From Candidatus Rifleibacteriota bacterium (GTDB lineage: Bacteria > Riflebacteria > Ozemobacteria > Ozemobacterales > Ozemobacteraceae): a DNA stretch of 7,335 bases. Each line of letters starts with the position of its first letter. Position 1 is the stretch's first letter. This document shows, piece by piece, positions 1 to 5,994 of the stretch. The notes under the pieces were generated by a model. The model saw only the letters and a program-made list of their open reading frames with translations, did not search any database and was not told the origin of the DNA. The position numbers were made by a program, and so were the translations under genes. Where the stretch lies: positions 1 to 7,335 of the forward strand of contig JAKQKW010000430.1 in NCBI GenBank assembly GCA_029560455.1, in the 5' to 3' direction.

Positions 1-1
1 C

Positions 2-2086
2 CTGCAGGCCTATTCTGAGGCGAGTGTCGGCGCAACCCCCGAACCAGCTCTCGAAGAAGCGACCGGCCAGATATTTTTCGAAGAAGACGCGATCATCAGC
101 GCTATCCTCGCTGTCGGCAAGATCAAGAACTGGCGGGCCATTTCCCTGCTCAAAAAATTGCTCGCCCAGGAAAAAAGCGCACGTATTCGCGCTTCGATTA
201 TCATGTCGCTCGGCCTGATGTCGTCAGATAAGCTGATGCCGGTATTCCAGGCGGCGCTGCGCGACGAAGACCCGAGAGTCAGAGCTAACGCCATCGAAGC
301 GATCGAGAGTATCAAATCCGGTTCAATTGTCGGCATCATACAACCCTATCTTGAAGACCCGAGCAATCGTGTACGCGCCAATGTCGCCAAGGCCATCTGG
401 AAATACGGAGATTTTGATGTATCGGAAACCCTCAGACAGATGCTCGAGCACAAGGACAAGTGGTATCGCGCCTCGGCTGCCTATGCCATCGGCGAGATAA
501 AAGATGCCCGTTTTATCCGCGAACTCGCCCGCTCGCTTAAAGACGAAGACCCCGATGTACGGCGAAACGCAACCAACGCCATGCGCAAAATCGAGGCCAA
601 AGATGCATTAACCCACGTAAAACCATTACTCGACGACCCCAACTTCGATGTCAGGGTCGAGGCAGTGCTTGCCGTCAACCGCTGCGCCGGAGCCGCAGCA
701 GCAGATATTCTCAAAGAAAAACTGCAAAACGAAGAGAACTTTATCGTGCAGGCCACCCTGATTTCGTGCATTGGCCAGTCCGGCAAACCTGCCATGATCC
801 AGGTCATCCAGAGCTTCCTCAGCAGTGAAGACCCGCGCGTCGTGTCGAACACGATCGATGCTCTGGTAAAGCTTTCGCCAAAATCTGACCCGAAGCTGGT
901 GGCAACTCTCAAAGGCCTGCTCAAACATGAAGACAACCGGGTCAAGAGTACCGCGATCAGAACCCTGTGGGTCTGGGGCGAATATGAAGTGCTCGACCGA
1001 CTCAGAGAGCTTTTCAACAGCACCGACAAGCGCCTGATTCAATCTGCAACCTTTGTGCTGGGTGAAATCGGCAAAGAGATAAGCCATTCGGAAGCCCTCA
1101 GTTCGCGCACCAACATCATAGTCGCAGAACTGATAGACAATCCTGACACCATCAACAGCCTGGTAAAATCAGAATCAGAAAATGCCAGAGAACCTGAACC
1201 GGACCGACAGGAACCACAACCACAACCCCCCGTCGCCGCCGAGATCGACAAAGACCTGCCACCGCCCATGGAGCCCGTTCTCGAAATTCTTGAATCCCAG
1301 CCGGAAAGCTCCGCAACCGACAGCATACCGGCCGAACCAAAGCCGATCAATACCCAGATTCTGCCTGACAACAGCTTCAGCGAGGATATTGAGATCGCCA
1401 ACCGGTTCATGGTCGCGCGCAACTACCCGGCCGCCGAAAAGGTGTTCGCGCAGATTCTGCACACTTCACCGACACATCTCAAGGCCCTGCTCGGCATAGC
1501 CAACCTTTATTTTCTTCAGAAAAAGAACGCTGAAGCGGTTGAGAATTATCAGGCCGCTCTCAAGATCAATCCTAACCTGGTAAAGGCACACTTCAACCTC
1601 GGCACGATATTTTATTATGCCCGCAAGTATGACGATGCCGTAAAACATCTGGCGCGCGCCCTCAAGCTTTATCCGAAGATTCTCGGCGCCTACCTGATTC
1701 TCGGCCAGATATATCAGATTGCTGGAAAATACAGCGAAAGCGTGCGACTGCTCAGCCACGCTGCCGCACTGTCGCCGCGCAACCCGGTGATTTACCAGAA
1801 ACTCGCGACAGTTCACATTCAGCTCGGTAACTACAAAGCCGCCATCGAAGTGCTTCTCAAGGCAGTAGACATTTCGCCCGTCGATGTTGAGTCCAACCTG
1901 CTTCTGGCCTACTGTTTCAATTTCACCGGCCAGGCACAACAGGCTTTCAGCGCCATGGATCTGACACTTCGCGCTTGTGCACAGTCACCCCAGCAGGATC
2001 AGGCTCTGCGTCAGATGCTCAAGGCCTATCTCTATCTCAATTCACTGCCGAAAAACGCAAAATCACAGGAGGAGGCTGCACAATGA
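2..2086 (+). CDS. HEAT-repeat / TPR fusion protein, 5'-partial
   Basis: This is the C-terminal 694 residues of a larger protein. The frame is open from the first complete codon at base 2, so the TTG at 158 is internal and the true start lies left of the window. Visible residues about 34-360 form roughly ten HEAT (PBS-lyase-like) repeats of about 31 residues, marked by recurring D-P-x-V-R-x-x-A cores such as EDPRVRANAIEAI and EDPDVRRNATNAM. Residues about 361-455 are a Pro/Glu/Gln-rich, probably disordered linker. Residues about 460-665 form about six TPRs with typical cores (AVENYQAALKINPN, KAHFNLGTIFYYARKYDDAV). No enzyme motif, signal peptide or membrane span is visible in this part. Both repeat types build protein-binding solenoids, so a scaffold or adaptor role is inferred; partner and pathway are unknown. 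Its stop overlaps the start of the next gene, which implies translational coupling. The repeat calls are secure, the function is not. Confidence 0.9.
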   Translation: MQAYSEASVGATPEPALEEATGQIFFEEDAIISAILAVGKIKNWRAISLLKKLLAQEKSARIRASIIMSLGLMSSDKLMPVFQAALRDEDPRVRANAIEAIESIKSGSIVGIIQPYLEDPSNRVRANVAKAIWKYGDFDVSETLRQMLEHKDKWYRASAAYAIGEIKDARFIRELARSLKDEDPDVRRNATNAMRKIEAKDALTHVKPLLDDPNFDVRVEAVLAVNRCAGAAAADILKEKLQNEENFIVQATLISCIGQSGKPAMIQVIQSFLSSEDPRVVSNTIDALVKLSPKSDPKLVATLKGLLKHEDNRVKSTAIRTLWVWGEYEVLDRLRELFNSTDKRLIQSATFVLGEIGKEISHSEALSSRTNIIVAELIDNPDTINSLVKSESENAREPEPDRQEPQPQPPVAAEIDKDLPPPMEPVLEILESQPESSATDSIPAEPKPINTQILPDNSFSEDIEIANRFMVARNYPAAEKVFAQILHTSPTHLKALLGIANLYFLQKKNAEAVENYQAALKINPNLVKAHFNLGTIFYYARKYDDAVKHLARALKLYPKILGAYLILGQIYQIAGKYSESVRLLSHAAALSPRNPVIYQKLATVHIQLGNYKAAIEVLLKAVDISPVDVESNLLLAYCFNFTGQAQQAFSAMDLTLRACAQSPQQDQALRQMLKAYLYLNSLPKNAKSQEEAAQ
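2067..2075 (+). promoter_or_regulatory. Strong Shine-Dalgarno for the DUF4177-like gene
   Basis: AGGAGGAGG sits 7 bases before the ATG at 2083, inside the end of the HEAT-TPR gene. It picks this ATG over alternative start codons further upstream in the same frame (from about 1975) and suggests efficient initiation in addition to coupling through the ATGA overlap. Confidence 0.85.
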
Positions 2087-2268
2087 CCCTGGAAAAATCT
2101 CCACAGCGCTGGAATTACAAGACCCTCGATCTACGGCACATGAAGGGCGACGATTACCTCGAAAGACTTGGCGGCATGCTGGACGAAGCCGGTCGCAACG
2201 GCTGGGACCTCGTCTACATCGGCGAAGACTATATGATCATGAAACAGCTCTATTTTGCCAAAGAGTGA
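2083..2268 (+). CDS. Small DUF4177-like protein (61 aa)
   Basis: A 61-residue soluble protein. The start is fixed by a near-perfect Shine-Dalgarno 7 bases upstream and by an ATGA overlap with the preceding stop. It shows the pattern of the DUF4177 family: an early aromatic strand W10-x-Y12-K13, a helix, then the signature LDEAGRNGWDLV (residues 33-44; family pattern L-N-x-x-G-x-x-G-W-E-L-V), then a short hydrophobic strand (YMIMKQLYF, 50-58) where the family usually ends in F-K-R. DUF4177 proteins are very small alpha/beta domains without an assigned biochemical function. There is no signal peptide, membrane segment or metal-binding cluster. It lies between the HEAT-TPR gene and recG and is almost certainly co-transcribed with both; coupling to the HEAT-TPR gene makes a physical partnership plausible but unproven. 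The family call rests on motif memory only. Confidence 0.82.
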   Translation: MTLEKSPQRWNYKTLDLRHMKGDDYLERLGGMLDEAGRNGWDLVYIGEDYMIMKQLYFAKE

Positions 2269-2277
2269 CTGCCTTAA

Positions 2278-4362
2278 TTGTTGACCACCAGCCGACTGAC
2301 ACTTGATGATCCGCTGACCAGAGTCAGAGGAATCGGACCCAAAAAGGCCGAAGCGCTTCGCCGGTGCGGAGTGGAGCAGGTTATCGATCTGCTGCGCATT
2401 TACCCGGCGAGATACCAGGATCGCCGCACGGCTCTGGCGGTTGCGCAATTGTCAGAAGGCAATGAATCGCTTGTCTGTCTGCGTCTCGATTCACTCAAAT
2501 CTTATCATGCCCGCCGCGGTCTGACTGTCATCAATGCTGAATTTTCCGATGCTACCGGCAAAATCTGCACCAGATGGTTCAATCGTGTTTATCTGACCCG
2601 CCAGTTGATTACCGGCAGGAGTTACTGGCTGTTCGGGCAGGTGATCAAGGTTAAAAATCAGCTTACCCTGTCGAACCCTGAAATTGAACCTGTCGACGAA
2701 GGCAGCAGCGAACCGGGCGGAAACGACCGGCTTACTCCGGTTTATTCGTCGAATGCACGACTTTCAGAAGCCGCTATATCACCACTTTCGCTGCGCAAAC
2801 TCATAGCCGGCATACTTAACCGCATCGACTGGGATGCCTCACTGCCCGCCAGCATCAGAAAATCATCTTTCAACGCTATCTGCGAAGCACTCGAACAGAC
2901 ACACTGCCCGATGTCGCATGAAGCCGCCGCGAAAGCGCGGCATACTCTGGCATTCTTCGACCAGGTTCTCTTTCAGATGGGCGTCCTCAAACGCAGAGAG
3001 TCTTTAACCGGAATTCTCAGCCTGCCAGACGCGAACCAGGCCGAAGCCGCCGATTCAGAATATCCCCTGCCCTTTTCGCTTACTCAGGCACAAAAACAGT
3101 GTCTGGGCGAAATCATCTACGACATGCAGGCACACACCATGGGCAGGCCCCCGATGAACCGTCTGGTTCAGGGCGATGTCGGTTCCGGTAAAACACTGGT
3201 AGCATTTCTGTCCATGCTGCATTACTGCGACAGGATCGATCAGACCGGACAATGCGCATTCATGGCACCAACCGAAATTCTTGCCCGCCAGCACCTGTTA
3301 AGTTTTAACCGGTTTTTTCCGCAATTCGCCAGCCGCGCCTGCATTGTGACCGGCAGCCAGAAAAGCGCCGAACGCAGAAAGCTTAACCATGCCATAAGCA
3401 AGGGTGAAGTCAGCTTCATTTTTGGCACCCATGCGCTTTTTCAGGAACACATTGAGTTTGCCGGCCTCGGACTCTGTGTCATTGACGAACAGCAGCGCTT
3501 TGGCGTAAATCATCGGCGCCAGTTCGTGCGCAAAGGCAGCAACCCTCACCAGTTGCTGCTGTCAGCGACGCCGATTCCGCGTACACTTTCTCTGACCATT
3601 TTCGGTGATATGGATACCAGCACGATAACCGAACTGCCACCCGGTCGCCAGCCGGTAAAAACCCTGCTCGCCACCAGTTTCGCCCAGACCCTGTCTCCGG
3701 TCGAAGAAGCACTGCAAAACGGTCAGCAGATCTATCTGGTGTGCCCGCTCATCGAACTCTCAGACAAGAAAGACTGGACATCGGTCGAAGAAGCGGCAGA
3801 CCGCATGAGTGACCTGCTGCCTGATGCCACAATCGCCTGCCTTACCGGTCAACAGAGCTGGGATGAAAAAGAGCAGATCATGCATGATTTCAAACAGGGC
3901 AGGATCGACATGGTTATCGCGACAACCGTAGTCGAAGTCGGCGTCGATAACCCGAATGCGACTCTGATGATCATAGAAAACGCCGACTGTTTCGGTCTTT
4001 CTCAGTTACATCAGCTACGCGGGCGGGTCGGACGCGGCACACACTCCTCGATGTGCATCCTGGTATCGCACATCGCCGAAGAGTCTGAACGCCTCAAAAT
4101 TCTTGCCTCGACGAATGACGGTTTTGAGCTTTCACTCGAGGATCTGCGGTTGCGCGGGCCGGGTGACCTGGTCGGAACCAGGCAGAGCGGGCTTTCGCAC
4201 CCATGCTTTTCGCACCGGATCGGGCAGAAGCTTATCGAAAACGCACGCCGGCGCGCTTTTGAAATTCTGACCGGTGAAACCGGTGAAGTTAAAGACTGGT
4301 TTATGGCTCAGATGCAGAAGTCATTTGGTGACAGTTACACTACATTCATGGAAGGCGGCTGA
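2278..4362 (+). CDS. recG: ATP-dependent DNA helicase RecG
   Basis: RecG is a cytoplasmic dsDNA translocase that reverses stalled replication forks, migrates Holliday junctions and unwinds R- and D-loops. At 694 residues it is full length (E. coli RecG has 693). The N-terminus carries the conserved VRGIGPKKAEALR and YPARYQDR segments, then an OB-fold wedge at about 60-140. Helicase motifs follow in order: Walker A GDVGSGKT (299-306), PTEILARQH (Ia), motif II DEQQRFGV (403-410; the usual form is DEQH), SATPIPRTL (motif III, 429-437), ELPPGRQPV, TVVEVGVDNP (V), QLRGRVGRG (VI, 579-587), and the RecG-specific TRG segment LRGPGDLVGTRQSG (625-638). The start must be TTG at 2278 or 2281, because a TAA lies in frame at 2275-2277 and no ATG occurs before the conserved N-terminus. 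No strong Shine-Dalgarno precedes it (only a weak AAGAGTGA at 2261-2268), so initiation may depend on coupling with the upstream gene 9 bp away. rsmD follows after one base. Confidence 0.97.
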   Translation: MLTTSRLTLDDPLTRVRGIGPKKAEALRRCGVEQVIDLLRIYPARYQDRRTALAVAQLSEGNESLVCLRLDSLKSYHARRGLTVINAEFSDATGKICTRWFNRVYLTRQLITGRSYWLFGQVIKVKNQLTLSNPEIEPVDEGSSEPGGNDRLTPVYSSNARLSEAAISPLSLRKLIAGILNRIDWDASLPASIRKSSFNAICEALEQTHCPMSHEAAAKARHTLAFFDQVLFQMGVLKRRESLTGILSLPDANQAEAADSEYPLPFSLTQAQKQCLGEIIYDMQAHTMGRPPMNRLVQGDVGSGKTLVAFLSMLHYCDRIDQTGQCAFMAPTEILARQHLLSFNRFFPQFASRACIVTGSQKSAERRKLNHAISKGEVSFIFGTHALFQEHIEFAGLGLCVIDEQQRFGVNHRRQFVRKGSNPHQLLLSATPIPRTLSLTIFGDMDTSTITELPPGRQPVKTLLATSFAQTLSPVEEALQNGQQIYLVCPLIELSDKKDWTSVEEAADRMSDLLPDATIACLTGQQSWDEKEQIMHDFKQGRIDMVIATTVVEVGVDNPNATLMIIENADCFGLSQLHQLRGRVGRGTHSSMCILVSHIAEESERLKILASTNDGFELSLEDLRLRGPGDLVGTRQSGLSHPCFSHRIGQKLIENARRRAFEILTGETGEVKDWFMAQMQKSFGDSYTTFMEGG
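4350..4358 (+). promoter_or_regulatory. Shine-Dalgarno of rsmD
   Basis: The purine-rich stretch GGAAGGCGG lies in the last codons of recG, five bases before the ATG at 4364 (eight if only its GGAAGG core is counted). It supports that ATG over upstream in-frame starts from 4274, in agreement with the family's usual M-R-I-I N-terminus. Confidence 0.65.
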
Positions 4363-4363
4363 A

Positions 4364-4936
4364 ATGCGAATAATCACCGGCAGCGCCAAAGGGCGCCGCC
4401 TCAAAATGCCGGGCGGTGGCAAGACCCGGCCGGCAATGGACAAAGTCAAGGGCTCGACTTTTAACATGATTGCCGAATTTGTGCCTGAAGCACGAATTCT
4501 CGACCTGTTTGCCGGATCCGGCAACCTTGGGATCGAAGCGCTCAGTCGTGGTGCCAGCTATGCCGCTTTTGTCGATGCCTCACGCGAGTGTACCGGCACG
4601 ATCAGAGAGAACCTCGAACTCACCAGACTCAAAGACCGTGGTGAAGTTTTTACGTCAGACTGCCTCAAGTTTCTGCAACATCATGAACTCGGGCATTTTG
4701 ACGTTGTGTTCATTGACCCTCCATACCTCAAGGGTCTGTTCGAGCCGATTCTCAAATACATCCCCGAATGCCCGATGTTCAGCCCCGACACTCTTTTCAT
4801 CATCGAGCGCCAGAAAAAAGATGTGATCGGTCTCGAAACCATGCCGCAGTATCGCCTGCTCGACGAAAGAGTCTTCGGCGACACGGTGATCTCGTTTTTC
4901 AGACTGAAAAAGCCTGACGTCCCGACCCCGCCATAA
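4364..4936 (+). CDS. rsmD: 16S rRNA (guanine(966)-N(2))-methyltransferase RsmD
   Basis: RsmD transfers a methyl group from S-adenosylmethionine to N2 of G966 of 16S rRNA (E. coli numbering) during assembly of the 30S subunit. The 190-residue product is close to the family length (198 in E. coli). The N-terminus MRIITGSAKGRRLKMP and the TRPAMDKV stretch (21-28) match the family's RNA-binding hairpin. The Rossmann fold shows SAM motif I DLFAGSGNLG (47-56), an acidic residue after the second strand (D71), and the catalytic motif IV DPPY (118-121) typical of exocyclic-amine N-methyltransferases. The ATG is one base beyond the recG stop, so both genes are read from one transcript. In many bacteria rsmD is followed by coaD; here it is the last gene before a terminator. 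Frame and motifs are intact, so it is probably active. Confidence 0.95.
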   Translation: MRIITGSAKGRRLKMPGGGKTRPAMDKVKGSTFNMIAEFVPEARILDLFAGSGNLGIEALSRGASYAAFVDASRECTGTIRENLELTRLKDRGEVFTSDCLKFLQHHELGHFDVVFIDPPYLKGLFEPILKYIPECPMFSPDTLFIIERQKKDVIGLETMPQYRLLDERVFGDTVISFFRLKKPDVPTPP

Positions 4937-4948
4937 CCGCGATCGAGC

Positions 4949-4988
4949 CAATAAAAAAAACCACCCTTTCGGGTGGTTTTTTTTATTG
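4949..4988. terminator. Bidirectional rho-independent terminator
   Basis: A perfect 18-bp inverted repeat (4949-4966 and 4971-4988) with a TTTC loop. The core CCACCC-TTTC-GGGTGG is flanked by eight A on the left and eight T on the right, so either strand yields a GC stem followed by a U-run. It lies between the convergent ends of rsmD (stop 4936) and the minus-strand Gly/Ala-rich gene (stop 5006), and should terminate both transcripts. Confidence 0.95.
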
Positions 4989-5005
4989 ACCGTTAAATCA
5001 GGGGG

Positions 5006-5857
5006 TTACTTGGCACCGGAAGCTTTGAGATTATTGTAATCGTTGTAGGCTTCGCGATATTCGGCAAGAGCGCGCTGAACATCAGCCGGAGAAGCACCAC
5101 CACTGTTGGTAACGAGAGTGGTATATTTCTGGTAGGCGGCAATGTATCTGTCGTGAGCTGCCTTCAGACCATCGCTGGCAGTGGGCACACCGGTAACGGC
5201 GGGTTCGGTGACCGTGGTGGTCGGAGCCTGAGCAGGTATGCTGACACTTGGCGGTTCGTCAGAAATTGCAACTGCATCGCCACCTATGCTTATTACAGGA
5301 TCATTACCGACACTTACCGGACCAACAGCATCGCCACCAGGCACGACACCTGAAATCTGGTAATCACCAGGAGTTACGTAGATTTCGTCACTGCCGGGAA
5401 GGACTTCTGCATCCGGGCCGGAAGCAGCGTTACCACCCTTTTTGGCTTTATAGCGCTTGTAAAGGAAGTAGCCGGCGATAGCAGCACCAACGATAATCAG
5501 AGCTGGTATAAACAGCGGGCTGGCAAAGATACCGGCAATGAAGCCACCAATTGCGCCTATGGCAGAAGCTATGGCGCCACCAAAAGCGGCTATTGCACCG
5601 ACGATACCACCGGCGGTAGCGGCTGCGCCACCAACGACTGCGGCTCCAATGCCACCGGCACCAGCGACTGCGGCACCGATTGCCGGAGCGGCCAGAGTAA
5701 TTCCAACACCGGCTGCCACGCCAACGCCGGCACCGATAAGCACGCTCTTCTTATCGAGCGCATGAACCGGAGACGGGTTGAAAATCGTGAAGTCAACCAG
5801 CATGAGAAGCGATAGAACAATGCAGAGCGTCACTTTCAGTTCGTAACGGCGAATCAT
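5006..5857 (-). CDS. Secreted or membrane-anchored Gly/Ala-rich protein, unknown function
   Basis: I do not recognise this 283-residue protein. It begins with a classic signal peptide: basic n-region MIRRYELK, hydrophobic core 9-26, and an A-x-A-like cleavage site at V31-H32-A33; no lipobox is present. Residues about 39-113 are a low-complexity Gly/Ala/Ile/Val stretch rich in G-x-x-x-G spacings, like glycine-zipper segments that pack in membranes. A clear transmembrane span (about 116-132) follows, closed by a basic stop-transfer run YKRYKAKK (133-140). Residues 141-230 are Gly/Pro/Ser/Thr/Val-rich, with two G-G-D-A-V units (174-178, 192-196), and look extended. The C-terminal 50 residues look helical and carry a duplicated Y-x-x-A-Y-x-x-Y-x-x-L motif (238-248 and 267-277) separated by a short loop. 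Export to the envelope is well supported; a structural role is only a guess. It has its own Shine-Dalgarno and a likely promoter, and ends at the shared terminator. Confidence 0.88.
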   Translation of the reverse strand: MIRRYELKVTLCIVLSLLMLVDFTIFNPSPVHALDKKSVLIGAGVGVAAGVGITLAAPAIGAAVAGAGGIGAAVVGGAAATAGGIVGAIAAFGGAIASAIGAIGGFIAGIFASPLFIPALIIVGAAIAGYFLYKRYKAKKGGNAASGPDAEVLPGSDEIYVTPGDYQISGVVPGGDAVGPVSVGNDPVISIGGDAVAISDEPPSVSIPAQAPTTTVTEPAVTGVPTASDGLKAAHDRYIAAYQKYTTLVTNSGGASPADVQRALAEYREAYNDYNNLKASGAK

Positions 5858-5863
5858 ATCGAA

Positions 5864-5869
5864 CCCCCT
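5864..5869 (-). promoter_or_regulatory. Shine-Dalgarno of the Gly/Ala-rich gene
   Basis: On the minus strand AGGGGG stands six bases before the ATG at 5857-5855. Together with the signal-peptide N-terminus immediately after it, it fixes this start. Confidence 0.75.
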
Positions 5870-5908
5870 GTTATCATCAGAGATAATGTACCTTGAAGAT
5901 TTAATTTA

Positions 5909-5937
5909 AGTTTAATGACGGCCGGGCAAAGCGTCAA
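5909..5937 (-). promoter_or_regulatory. Predicted sigma70-type promoter of the Gly/Ala-rich gene
   Basis: On the minus strand TTGACG (5937-5932, five of six matches to the -35 consensus) is followed after exactly 17 bp by TAAACT (5914-5909, four of six matches to TATAAT). Transcription would begin near 5902 and give a leader of about 45 bases. A-tract repeats abut the -35 on its upstream side. The match is from inspection only; start-site mapping would settle it. Confidence 0.6.
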
Positions 5938-5940
5938 GAC

Positions 5941-5978
5941 AATCACAAGTTTTTTTTCGAAAATCACAATATTTTTTT
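5941..5978 (-). repeat. Two A-tract/TTGTGATT direct repeats upstream of the promoter
   Basis: On the minus strand the element A(7-8), two variable bases or fewer, then TTGTGATT occurs twice. The TTGTGATT cores lie at 5969-5962 and 5948-5941, exactly 21 bp apart (two helical turns), each preceded by a run of seven or eight A. The nearer copy ends 3 bp from the -35 hexamer. This is the position of an RNA-polymerase alpha-CTD UP element or of a class-II activator site. Confidence 0.6.
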
Positions 5979-5994
5979 GGCAGAGCGGGGTCGG

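Larger units (their letters stand above)
5858..5994. other. 137-bp spacer between the recD2-like gene and the Gly/Ala-rich gene
   Basis: The only substantial non-coding stretch besides the terminator region. It is AT-rich between about 5882 and 5978 and holds the predicted promoter, the A-tract repeats and the Shine-Dalgarno listed separately. I see no hairpin followed by a T-run on the minus strand after the helicase stop at 5995, so read-through from the helicase gene into the Gly/Ala-rich gene is possible. Confidence 0.6.

Noticed and set aside
158..160. TTG as start of the HEAT-TPR gene
   Set aside because: The frame is open upstream to the window edge and already encodes HEAT-like sequence before this codon, and there is no Shine-Dalgarno in front of it.
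481..1939. Several minus-strand open frames of 95-182 codons opposite the HEAT-TPR gene
   Set aside because: The plus frame has clear repeat structure throughout; the antisense frames overlap one another in different phases and show no domain pattern.
4268..4286. Direct repeat of ACCGGTGAA near the end of recG
   Set aside because: A nine-base duplication inside a well-conserved coding frame (T-G-E-T-G-E); too short and in frame, so no separate function is indicated.
5538..5765. Plus-strand Ala/Pro-rich open frame of 75 codons, and the GCC-rich repetitive DNA there as a possible tandem repeat
   Set aside because: It is the complement of the Gly/Ala codons of the secreted protein; the repetition comes from amino-acid composition, with no regular unit length.
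4999..5870. Nine-base inverted repeat (CAGGGGGTT at 4999-5007, AACCCCCTG at 5862-5870) flanking the Gly/Ala-rich gene, as for a small mobile element
   Set aside because: Only 9 bp; the right copy is the Shine-Dalgarno region of the gene. There is no target-site duplication and no transposase, so chance is the simplest explanation.
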